The notes under the pieces: model-generated
The model's input: only the letters and a program-made list of their open reading frames with translations
Databases searched by the model: none
What the model was told of the DNA's origin: nothing
Source: Agelas oroides
Taxonomy: Eukaryota; Porifera; Demospongiae; Agelasida; Agelasidae
Direction: 5' to 3'
Assembly: GCA_949130485.1 (NCBI GenBank)
Contig: OX422183.1
Coordinates: 1,665,436-1,729,435 of the forward strand
DNA: 64,000 nucleotides
Position numbers and translations under genes: made by a program
Shown here: in pieces, positions 33,681 through 43,800 of the stretch
How positions within the stretch are numbered: the stretch's first letter is position 1
Layout: each line of letters starts with the position of its first letter

Positions 33681-34400
33681 TTGTACTCATCTAATCTGGA
33701 ACTAGTCATGAAGGGCATAAAGAAAGACAAAGCAAAGTCCACCCAACCTTGTCCCCGGCTTCCAATAACAGTTGAAATCATGGTCAAGCTGAAGAGAGTA
33801 CTCCAGGGCTCCGATAAGGAGCACGACAGCATCATGTTATGGGCCGCCTGCTGTTTAGCCTTTTTTGGCTTCCTACGGTGCGGGGAGTTTACAGTGCCGG
33901 CCCAGGCTACATATGACCCTGAGGAGCACCTCTCAGTAGCTGACATAGCAATTGATAACAGACTCTCCCCATCCGTGATTCAAGTCAAAATCAAACAATC
34001 AAAAACAGACCCATTCCGCCAGGGAGTGCAACTGTACTTGGGTAAGACTGATGAAGTTATTTGCCCCATCACAGGAATTCTACCCTATCTGGCCATTAGG
34101 GGAGCGAAACCTGGACCCCTGTTCATTTTGAAGGATGGCACATACTTGACGCGACAACGATTCGCTGCGCTCTTGTCACACACACTGCTTCAAGCAGGAA
34201 TATCAGACAAGCGCTACACAACCCACAGTTTTCGTATCGGGGCCGCCACCTCCGCTAAGGATTCGGGGATATCTGATGTGCACATAAAAATGCTGGGGCG
34301 CTGGAAGAGCAATGCGTATCAATTGTATGTTCGAACCCCCAAAGAACAACTAGCAAAACTCTCCAAGCAGTTAGTGTCCAGAGACCCAAACACCAAGTAA
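33681..34400 (+). CDS. Tyrosine recombinase catalytic domain of a YR retroelement (5'-truncated)
   Basis: The frame has 239 codons counted from the in-frame TTG at 33681. It can extend only to about 33654, where a stop lies. It shows the tyrosine recombinase signature: Arg66 in FLRCGEF, Lys108 in KQSKTD, His182 and Arg185 in THSFRIG, Trp208 in LGRWKS, and a likely nucleophile Tyr216 in YQLYVR. It cuts and rejoins DNA through a covalent phosphotyrosine. The N-terminal core-binding domain is missing except for its last helix (NLELVMKGIKK), and no ATG start is in place. The gene is therefore 5'-truncated, or its earlier exons are unrecognised. The B1-A2-B2 repeats immediately downstream identify the parent as an Ngaro/PAT-like YR retroelement. 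No reverse transcriptase or RNase H is present in the window. Confidence 0.85.
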   Translation: MYSSNLELVMKGIKKDKAKSTQPCPRLPITVEIMVKLKRVLQGSDKEHDSIMLWAACCLAFFGFLRCGEFTVPAQATYDPEEHLSVADIAIDNRLSPSVIQVKIKQSKTDPFRQGVQLYLGKTDEVICPITGILPYLAIRGAKPGPLFILKDGTYLTRQRFAALLSHTLLQAGISDKRYTTHSFRIGAATSAKDSGISDVHIKMLGRWKSNAYQLYVRTPKEQLAKLSKQLVSRDPNTK

Positions 34401-34552
34401 CTCAACAAGTTGTATTATAGATGGTACAGTTTGCCACATGTATATATCAGTCTTTTCCCAATGTTTTGACCCACTCCTTACAGTGTTTGGTAACATTTTG
34501 TTCCTGTCTTGCTTGGCGGGAAAGGCTCAAGCGGGTTCTTTCACCTTTCTTT

Positions 34553-34809
34553 GGCATCGGATTCGGAGGACCCAATAAGGGCCTCCAAATACCCCTCCAA
34601 GCTTTTAAATTAATGAGGGTAAAATAATATGCCCCAGTTGTTGGTTTGTTATAAGAGGTATCAAGGGTGATTGTTTCCAACCCCCAGCAACTACAGAACA
34701 TTAAATCGGTAAGATCCAGGACCCTGTACACCCACCAAATCTGCACCTTTTTCTATTGGATCAACGGTGCCACATGAAAGCTGGCAGAGGATAACCCGAA
34801 CAACATTAA
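34553..34809. repeat. B1 copy of the split direct repeat
   Basis: 257 bp starting GGCATCGGATTCGGAGGACC, repeated essentially exactly at 35046-35302. It lies 152 bp after the recombinase stop codon. Confidence 0.92.
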
Positions 34810-35045
34810 ATGAGGTTTTACGTCAGTTAAACCAAGTTAATGTTGGAGTGGGGGGCGCGCGCCGGCCTTGGTTGTATGGGGTCCTGAGCACACAAAGCCT
34901 TTTTTGCGCATGCGTCATGTAAGTACCTCGTGCACTCACTCGCCAAAAGAGGGACAAAGCTGTTTACCCACCCACCCATAACCCACTAATTCTCCGCTCC
35001 ATACTATGGGGCGTGATAGTACAGGGTCTTCAGTGTTTAGTGCTG
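34810..35045. mobile_element. A2 segment between the split repeats
   Basis: 236 bp of unique sequence with a GGGGGGCGCGCGCCGGCC motif. In Ngaro-like elements the order at the 3' end is B1-A2-B2, and A2 matches the A1 sequence at the 5' end of an intact element. No A1 copy is present upstream in this window, which agrees with 5' truncation. Confidence 0.65.
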
Positions 35046-35302
35046 GGCATCGGATTCGGAGGACCCAATAAGGGCCTCCAAATACCCCTCCAAGCTTTTA
35101 AATTAATGAGGGTAAAATAATATGCCCCAGTTGTTGGTTTGTTATAAGAGGTATCAAGGGTGATTGTTTCCAACCCCCAGCAACTACAGAACATTAAATC
35201 GGTAAGATCCAGGACCCTGTACACCCACCAAATCTGCACCTTTTTCTATTGGATCAACGGTGCCACATGAAAGCTGGCAGAGGATAACCCGAACAACATT
35301 AA
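35046..35302. repeat. B2 copy of the split direct repeat (3' end of the YR element)
   Basis: Same 257 bp as 34553-34809, ending GAACAACATTAA. The sequence diverges immediately afterwards, so 35302 is the likely 3' boundary of the element. Confidence 0.92.
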
Positions 35303-35931
35303 CAAGCTATTGATACATGGATACAAGCTTTTCTTATACGGTAACTACTTTTCTTATACGGTGGATGGAAGTCAGCTAAACACAAAAGTGTGCGCTAGCA
35401 AAAGTGCCATTTTTCTTATTCTTCTTTCTTTCTCGAAAATACGCCCACCCTACTTTTTTGAATGAAGTTGTTGCAAAGGGTGCTTTTCTCTCAAAAGTAC
35501 GCTCACCTACTTGTGCTGTAGTACATGGGTTATGTTAAGCAAGAAGCAGTATTGTGTAAGAGGAGGGACTAACAAAGGCAGACAGCATTTGCTGTTGTTG
35601 CATAAGTGCGTGCATGACAAAAGAGGTACAACAACTAGGGCTAGACTAACTGCATGTGAGGTGGACGTATTTATAATATCACAACTCTTGAAAATGTGCC
35701 CACCCCCTTAAGTTCATTGCCCATGGTGTATTTTTGAGAGATTACGGTAATGACAAGTAAGTGCCTGATGGAAAAAAACAAACAAATCTATACTCTGTCT
35801 GGCCTAACATAGTGATGCACTGTTGAAGTGTTAAAAGTTGTCACTAATCTTGACTCTATGGCAAATTTTTCTGGGAAACCACACCTATCCTCCCTCCCCT
35901 CTCTTCCCTTTCTCCTCTCCTCTTCTCGTAG
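35303..35931. other. No gene recognised
   Basis: AT-rich sequence with two copies of ACTTTTCTTATACGGT near 35333-35362. A pyrimidine-rich stretch at 35880-35931 leads into the exon at 35932. Confidence 0.4.
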
Positions 35932-36093
35932 CTTGAGAAGCATGACTCCAAAGAGGCAGAGGAGAAAGGACAATTCCGAACCAGTGAGGAGATGGGGTCT
36001 GAAGCAAGACGGCTAGCAGAGTTGCTAAAGAACAATTTGCAATTGGCTTCTGATACTAACATTCTTACCAGACCAATAAATATTCTGTTCTAG
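35932..36093 (+). CDS. Candidate terminal exon of an unidentified gene
   Basis: A long C/T tract ends in a strong acceptor (CCTCTTCTCGTAG), followed by 53 open codons and a TAG. The peptide is strongly charged and helical: LEKHDSKEAEEKGQF, then EARRLAELLKNNLQLASD. This suggests a coiled coil or linker helix at the C terminus of some protein. No upstream exon could be recognised, and the YR element lies between it and the Roc-COR gene. It might belong to a gene split by the insertion, or be an alternative 3' exon, or be chance. Confidence 0.35.
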   Translation, partial: LEKHDSKEAEEKGQFRTSEEMGSEARRLAELLKNNLQLASDTNILTRPINILF

Positions 36094-36613
36094 AAAACAC
36101 ACCTGTATGCATCATGTAAAGTACTGTAATTCTGAATTCTGTAGCCAGGTATTATTACAGTCAACATCCTCCGCAGGCCTACATTTATATGTGCATTGCA
36201 GGGTTTCATTGGGGGGGGAGCATTCCATCTTATTAATATGCTACACATTGCTTATGAAAGGTGTGCAACATAGGTAGTAAATGTATAACTATTTCTTCAG
36301 TCAATGTTGCTTTTTTAAACAGCTATTCTGTATTATCATATCAAGATCATTGCCAGATATTTTTATTATTAAGTTTGATAAGCTAATTTTCCTCTCTATA
36401 AACGTACTAAACTAGTCATGATGGCCCTCCAATGCCACCTTATGAATCACAAAATTATCCTCTTATTGCTACTTCAAGAGAGAACCATTTTACTTTCTTG
36501 TGCCCCCTTACTTTTGTACATATCCCCCTGAAACTGTTCTAAATGAAATCCTTGTTGCATGTGGCTATAGATTGTATAGGCCTACATGAGAATGAGCATG
36601 GAATGTGTATGTC
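36094..36613. other. No gene recognised
   Basis: AT-rich sequence without domains, with a run of nine G near 36211. If the exon at 35932 is real, this would contain its 3' UTR. Confidence 0.4.
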
Positions 36614-36727
36614 TAGCCTCATTCCCAGGCCTCCCACATTTTACGTTTTTCGCCGGCCCTCCGCTCCTGTGTATTGTTGTTAACCCAAACGGAAGGTAAA
36701 AAAATGGGGGAGGCCTGACAACGAGGC
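36614..36727. mobile_element. Minimal Mutator-like MITE (about 114 bp)
   Basis: TAGCCTCATTCCCAGGCCTC and the inverted GAGGCCTGACAACGAGGC form the ends, with CCCACATTTTAC/GTAAAAAAATGGGGG continuing the stem. It is a shortened relative of the elements at 4195, 19275 and 58543. Confidence 0.75.
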
Positions 36728-38593
36728 GCAACATATGTATATATACGTTGCCGCTATTTTGCCATTTGACTTCAAGACAATACTATTATTAAACAGCAGG
36801 ATATGGCAAATACAAGTTTTCATGACAGTTTGACAATGTCACTAGCTAGGGTAGTGAGTTCCACATCACAAAGCACTTCTGCTAGTGTTCCCCAAGTAAC
36901 TGGCTGTTCACCTTCGCCAGCAAACCATAGCTTGAAAATCTCCATATTGATCTGCATCATTCAAGTGTTTGCACACCAAACTGGTTGCATTTGGTACCGA
37001 TCTCCTTGGGAATGTTTATCCCTCTGCTTCTCCCTTAAAATCTGATCAAGTCCATCATAGTGGGAAAGTAACACTCACCTACATACGTAGAGTCATGTTC
37101 AGACTATGACTTGCAAATCCACATCTGCACAACAACAGCAGAGAGTCCCCGTTCCCAGTCCACCTTTAGAAGACTGGTGAATTCAACTCCCCCGCAGGAC
37201 TGCTCTACAACAGGTATAATGTTTGTAGACAGTTCATTCATAATAGTAAGTATGCTATTGTATAGCTATTTCAAGTCGTTGTCCCTGTTAGCACAACTGT
37301 CATAGTAGACGTAGGGTAGAGTATAGCATGATCAGTATCAGCTGGTAGTCAAGTTGCATGGCTCTTTCTTTTGCTGTGTTTACACGTTAGGGGAAAGGCA
37401 AGCAAAAATTTCTAGTCCCTACTGGTGTATTTTCTGTGTCATGTTTTAGCTTCATCCTTATACAGCTAGATCTATTGCAATTTGTGTCATGTTTTAGCTT
37501 CATCCATATACAGCAAGATCTATTGCAATTTGTGACTTCGTGTCTTGTGGGGTTGGGAATTTGAACCCAAGTGTGACAAGGATGAATGTGTGCTCCAGCA
37601 GTTGCTGGGAGCATAGGAGTTGTTAGGAAGTCTGAACATACGTCAATGGCAGTTAATTTGACTGATTCCACATGTCCACATTGTTGCTCAGACACTAACT
37701 CAGTTCTTAATTGAAGGTTTATTGAGATTTTCTGCAATGAAAAAGTAGTTCTAAGAGTGCAGCTCTTGTAGCAATTTTGTCTACCAATGACAGGAACTAA
37801 AATAGAACGAGGAAAGAGACTGTTTGGTCACAATTATGTAAACTAAGGTGATCACAGTATACATGTTTATCTATAAAACCCGCACATGTTCTGTACTTCA
37901 TTCACACCCACTGCATAACTAAGGACTCGATGCTAACATGTATGCAGAAGATGGTCGCCACTCCATTTCATCACGAGTTGAGATTTTTTTGTATTCAACT
38001 TTCATAAGACAGGTGTATAAGGTTAGATCAGAACTGTCAGATCTGTAAATCATGCACTTGCAGTGTTGTAAGCGTTGTATGTGGAGTTGGAAATTTTATA
38101 ACAAACAAACAAAACACGTACAATAACAACGATAAAGTGTAAGGAATGCTTACAGCATAAAAAATAAACATAACATAACAATGCAGTCAAACTGAAAGGA
38201 TGCCATATTGCAACCATAGAGATTTATGTATTGTACTCATCTAATCTCTCATATTGGTGGTCATCAGCTGGGTTCTGTTCATGATCATGGCTGTCATAGG
38301 CAACATTACCATGAACAATCAACGAACCACATCTCCCTTATAAAACAGGCCTAGATGAATACTGATATCAGTTGTGCCAGGACGTACTTGATCATATGCA
38401 ATGTTACTGTGGAGATTGATCACCGTTGTGTCTGGAAGAGCTGCTGGATTTTTGTGCTTCTGGAATCTTCCTGGAGATGGATTTATAATAGATTAATGTT
38501 CTTGAACATCTTGCCTCAGCTGTCAGCTGGAAAGTGAAGACAGGTTGTTTGTTTTGAGGCGAAGGAGAAGAAAGTATATGGAGAGGATTGTGA
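36728..38593. other. No gene supported; minor repeats
   Basis: A 49-bp tandem duplication (GTGTCATGTTTTAGCTTCAT unit) lies at about 37437-37535. The open frame from ATG 36803 (Ser/Thr-rich, MANTSFHDSLTMSLARVV) and a possible exon ending at a GTATAA donor near 37210 do not form a convincing model. 38214-38247 matches 33664-33697 over 34 bp with one mismatch. Confidence 0.4.
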
Positions 38594-38715
38594 GGGCTGG
38601 TGGTTAAATTGCCCAGTGGTCGTAGGTCAGTGGTCACAGAGCATTGGCAGCTCAAGCCAGGGGTCCTGGGTTCGATTCCTGGCAGGTGCCAGCTTTTCAC
38701 TTTCTTCCCCTCCAC
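38594..38715 (+). mobile_element. tRNA-derived SINE fragment
   Basis: The plus strand has GGTCAGTGGTCACAGAGCAT (A-box-like) followed by CCTGGGTTCGATTCCTGGC, a typical B box/T-arm. The minus-strand translation gives LPGIEPRTPGLSCQCS, a peptide often seen where tRNA-derived SINEs are conceptually translated in invertebrate proteomes. The 5' acceptor-stem half does not pair, so it is not a functional tRNA gene. Confidence 0.7.
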
Positions 38716-38870
38716 CTCAAAACAAACAAGCTGTCTTTATAGTACATGAATACCTGACTGGTCTACATAAAATGTATGAGCCCCACCCATAACAGAAGCT
38801 CAGCAATACAGTGCTTCAAATGAAATTCGTAACTAAATAATCTATCCAGGACTGCCATATTGCTCTCATA

Positions 38871-38968
38871 CCGTAGATCTGGAAATTTTCGTTGTAAAAA
38901 TATCTTCGTGGTTTGCGTAAACTACGAAAATAAAAAACATGAAGTATATTTTACAACGAAAATAAATC
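38871..38968. mobile_element. AGATCTGGAAATTTTCG-ended MITE-like repeat
   Basis: TAGATCTGGAAATTTTCGT followed by AT-rich sequence with internal TACGAAAATAAAA and ACAACGAAAAT inverted motifs. A second copy lies in the opposite orientation at 59909-60005. Confidence 0.6.
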
Positions 38969-39106
38969 ATTATGGTCAGCACATTTTGCACGCACAGTTT
39001 CACAACACAGCTAGTCATTAGTTGTTTTGTGCAAGACGGCTCTTCGTTTTAGCACAGCTAGATAGTTATTTCGCATGAGAGGGCCTCCAAGTTCGATAGC
39101 TGCAGT

Positions 39107-39836
39107 TTAAGGTGGCACGGTCGTCCCTCGGCGGAGGTTAACGAAAACATAAACTTGGGTTACAGTTAGGACCAGGGTTACTCCTAGTTTCAGGGTTAGG
39201 GTTTGGTTTAGGGCAATCTTGCTTTGCCTAATTTTAAAAAGGGTTTTAGTAGCTCATTAATATATTCATGAACCCAAAATTGCCACTCGATGGACGCATC
39301 TACACGCTCACTGTAGGTAGCGTCCCAACCACCAATGTATCTCAAATCAATCTATGCCAGCTTTTGTTCAAAGCTACTCTCAAAGTCAGGCTAGACTCAT
39401 GTTTGTCACTACTCTTGGAATGGACAACTTTGACTGCACCAAAATGAATGCACATTTCGAAAAATTCACAGCTTGTCTACGGGAGGGGCTCATTCACGAG
39501 TGGAAGCAAGCATTACTAGCCCCACCTCTCCCCCTTATGTCGCTAAACAACTCACGGCTCTGTTCCACACACAGCCACCGTTCAGCTCCCTTGTCTGTCA
39601 GACTGTAGCACAAACGATAAATTGCGTATTCTAGTTAAAGCCCAGCCCAGCACTCGAAGCACCTGGCCACGGTCACCAACTAGACTAGGCATACGGCCGC
39701 GAGACCTGGGCCTACTCAACAAATACAGTCTTGGCCACTGTGGCCTTTCTGCTGCTTCTAGACACAAGCTTGCTTTCACAAGCAGGCATCACGCACTACT
39801 CACAGCTACTGACACTACAGCACTCTACTAAGCTCC

Positions 39837-39870
<34 letters not shown>

Positions 39871-40131
39871 GTCGATCTAAGCTTATCTTCAAAGTTCCGA
39901 GCACCACATGAAGGGTGCCGCCAGGCCACATCTTAACTAACTTAATTATAAACTGATTATTGGATGGCAATGCCGACAGGAAATGGGGAAAATCCCCAAT
40001 TTTACGGACCGTGAACGGTTTGAGACTCCCAAAACGGAATGTGCACTAAAATTTTAACAAGACAAAGAAGACTATCAACTTGGACTCCAGGTTTGTTGAC
40101 CTTGAAAATACAGGGTACCGTGCCACCTTAA
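39107..40131. mobile_element. Full-length TTAA-ended inverted-repeat element (left boundary copy)
   Basis: 1025 bp with 15-bp perfect terminal inverted repeats that include TTAA, the piggyBac-type target. No transposase is encoded. It contains a T27 tract (39842-39868) inside a 49-bp segment flanked by CTAAGCT direct repeats. TTAGGG-like motifs lie near 39200. The superfamily assignment rests only on TTAA. The right boundary copy (57382-58406) has the same structure. Confidence 0.7.
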
Positions 40132-40811
40132 GATGCTACACATAACTTATTCAACATGTCACATTTGTCAAGTCAACCCAATCCAGTGCTACCACAGAAC
40201 AAACACGACACCACTAATCATGTTCTTGAGGACCAATGAACGGAATGTTGCCTAGGGGTGCCACACAGAGCTAGCTAAATTCAACTATTAATATGCATGA
40301 GGGGAGAGATTGCCTGACTTCCACCCGGAATTACACGCCTTTAATGAGATTCATTGATCTCAATTCGGACATTAACAACATCCACAAGTATCTACAGAGG
40401 GTTAATGAGATTCATAGCCCTGTTCTGTTCGGGTTTGGGTCCACCAAAGGCTTAGGTCATACTCATGAATATTCAACATCATTTACCCATTCCTTTCAAC
40501 CCCAAGCCAAGCTGCCAATGCTTCAACAGAAGTTCAATAATGAGGTTCATGAGAGTCAACATACTCTAACCCTCCCATTGGACAGTTGACTGAACCCAGG
40601 GTTGTTCATGGGTAATGCTGAGGTCTAGTTAAAGCCAACTCATTAATATTCATGAGGTGGACAGAAACACCCCAGATTATAGAGCTCTGTCGGGCTTTAA
40701 TTAGATTCATAGGCTCAATTAGGGTTAGGGGGGTTCGGGTTAATGAGATTAGGGTTAGGGATTTTAGGGTTAAGGCAAACTAGGGTTAGGGCTAGGGCTA
40801 GGCTTAGGGTT
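40132..40811. repeat. Spacer unit with telomere-like 3' part (first of 11)
   Basis: The first half has several ATTAATAT(T/G)CATGAG and TTAATGAGATTCAT motifs. The last 100 bp (about 40715-40811) is made of TTAGGG, GCTAGGG and GGGTTAA variants running straight into the next element. It has no protein-coding signature. Confidence 0.85.
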
Positions 40812-43800
40812 TTAAGGTGGCACGGTCGTCCCTCGGCGGAGGTTAACGAAAACATAAACTTGGGTTACAGTTAGGACCAGGGTTACTCCTAGTTTCAGGG
40901 TTAGGGTTTGGTTTAGGGCAATCTTGCTTTGCCTAATTTTAAAAAGGGTTTTAGTAGCTCATTAATATATTCATGAACCCAAAATTGCCACTCGATGGAC
41001 GCATCTACACGCTCACTGTAGGTAGCGTCCCAACCACCAATGTATCTCAAATCAATCTATGCCAGCTTTTGTTCAAAGCTACTCTCAAAGTCAGGCTAGA
41101 CTCATGTTTGTCACTACTCTTGGAATGGACAACTTTGACTGCACCAAAATGAATGCACATTTCGAAAAATTCACAGCTTGTCTACGGGAGGGGCTCATTC
41201 ACGAGTGGAAGCAAGCATTACTAGCCCCACCTCTCCCCCTTATGTCGCTAAACAACTCACGGCTCTGTTCCACACACAGCCACCGTTCAGCTCCCTTGTC
41301 TGTCAGACTGTAGCACAAACGATAAATTGCGTATTCTAGTTAAAGCCCAGCCCAGCACTCGAAGCACCTGGCCACGGTCACCAACTAGACTAGGCATACG
41401 GCCGCGAGACCTGGGCCTACTCAACAAATACAGTCTTGGCCACTGTGGCCTTTCTGCTGCTTCTAGACACAAGCTTGCTTTCACAAGCAGGCATCACGCA
41501 CTACTCACAGCTACTGACACTACAGCACTCTACTAAGCTTATCTTCAAAGTTCCGAGCACCACATGAAGGGTGCCGCCAGGCCACATCTTAACTAACTTA
41601 ATTATAAACTGATTATTGGATGGCAATGCCGACAGGAAATGGGGAAAATCCCCAATTTTACGGACCGTGAACGGTTTGAGACTCCCAAAACGGAATGTGC
41701 ACTAAAATTTTAACAAGACAAAGAAGACTATCAACTTGGACTCCAGGTTTGTTGACCTTGAAAATACAGGGTACCGTGCCACCTTAAGATGCTACACATA
41801 ACTTATTCAACATGTCACATTTGTCAAGTCAACCCAATCCAGTGCTACCACAGAACAAACACGACACCACTAATCATGTTCTTGAGGACCAATGAACGGA
41901 ATGTTGCCTAGGGGTGCCACACAGAGCTAGCTAAATTCAACCTATTAATATGCATGAGGGGAGAGATTGCCTGACTTCCACCCGGAATTACACGCCTTTA
42001 ATGAGATTCATTGATCTCAATTCGGACATTAACAACATCCACAAGTATCTACAGAGGGTTAATGAGATTCATAGCCCTGTTCTGTTCGGGTTTGGGTCCA
42101 CCAAAGGCTTAGGTCATACTCATGAATATTCAACATCATTTACCCATTCCTTTCAACCCCAAGCCAAGCTGCCAATGCTTCAACAGAAGTTCAATAATGA
42201 GGTTCATGAGAGTCAACATACTCTAACCCTCCCATTGGACAGTTGACTGAACCCAGGGTTGTTCATGGGTAATGCTGAGGTCTAGTTAAAGCCAACTCAT
42301 TAATATTCATGAGGTGGACAGAAACACCCCAGATTATAGAGCTCTGTCGGGCTTTAATTAGATTCATAGGCTCAATTAGGGTTAGGGGGGTTCGGGTTAA
42401 TGAGATTAGGGTTAGGGATTTTAGGGTTAAGGCAAACTAGGGTTAGGGCTAGGGCTAGGCTTAGGGTTTTAAGGTGGCACGGTCGTCCCTCGGCGGAGGT
42501 TAACGAAAACATAAACTTGGGTTACAGTTAGGACCAGGGTTACTCCTAGTTTCAGGGTTAGGGTTTGGTTTAGGGCAATCTTGCTTTGCCTAATTTTAAA
42601 AAGGGTTTTAGTAGCTCATTAATATATTCATGAACCCAAAATTGCCACTCGATGGACGCATCTACACGCTCACTGTAGGTAGCGTCCCAACCACCAATGT
42701 ATCTCAAATCAATCTATGCCAGCTTTTGTTCAAAGCTACTCTCAAAGTCAGGCTAGACTCATGTTTGTCACTACTCTTGGAATGGACAACTTTGACTGCA
42801 CCAAAATGAATGCACATTTCGAAAAATTCACAGCTTGTCTACGGGAGGGGCTCATTCACGAGTGGAAGCAAGCATTACTAGCCCCACCTCTCCCCCTTAT
42901 GTCGCTAAACAACTCACGGCTCTGTTCCACACACAGCCACCGTTCAGCTCCCTTGTCTGTCAGACTGTAGCACAAACGATAAATTGCGTATTCTAGTTAA
43001 AGCCCAGCCCAGCACTCGAAGCACCTGGCCACGGTCACCAACTAGACTAGGCATACGGCCGCGAGACCTGGGCCTACTCAACAAATACAGTCTTGGCCAC
43101 TGTGGCCTTTCTGCTGCTTCTAGACACAAGCTTGCTTTCACAAGCAGGCATCACGCACTACTCACAGCTACTGACACTACAGCACTCTACTAAGCTTATC
43201 TTCAAAGTTCCGAGCACCACATGAAGGGTGCCGCCAGGCCACATCTTAACTAACTTAATTATAAACTGATTATTGGATGGCAATGCCGACAGGAAATGGG
43301 GAAAATCCCCAATTTTACGGACCGTGAACGGTTTGAGACTCCCAAAACGGAATGTGCACTAAAATTTTAACAAGACAAAGAAGACTATCAACTTGGACTC
43401 CAGGTTTGTTGACCTTGAAAATACAGGGTACCGTGCCACCTTAAGATGCTACACATAACTTATTCAACATGTCACATTTGTCAAGTCAACCCAATCCAGT
43501 GCTACCACAGAACAAACACGACACCACTAATCATGTTCTTGAGGACCAATGAACGGAATGTTGCCTAGGGGTGCCACACAGAGCTAGCTAAATTCAACCT
43601 ATTAATATGCATGAGGGGAGAGATTGCCTGACTTCCACCCGGAATTACACGCCTTTAATGAGATTCATTGATCTCAATTCGGACATTAACAACATCCACA
43701 AGTATCTACAGAGGGTTAATGAGATTCATAGCCCTGTTCTGTTCGGGTTTGGGTCCACCAAAGGCTTAGGTCATACTCATGAATATTCAACATCATTTAC

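Noticed and set aside
36803..37221. Two-exon gene starting MANTSFHDSL
   Set aside because: The donor near 36894 and acceptor near 37130 are weak, and the joined peptide has no recognisable feature.
37387..37737. 116-residue minus-strand frame
   Set aside because: About a third of it is a translated 49-bp tandem duplication, and no domain is seen.
38640..38700. Functional tRNA gene
   Set aside because: A B box is present but the acceptor stem and D-arm do not pair. It fits a SINE head instead.
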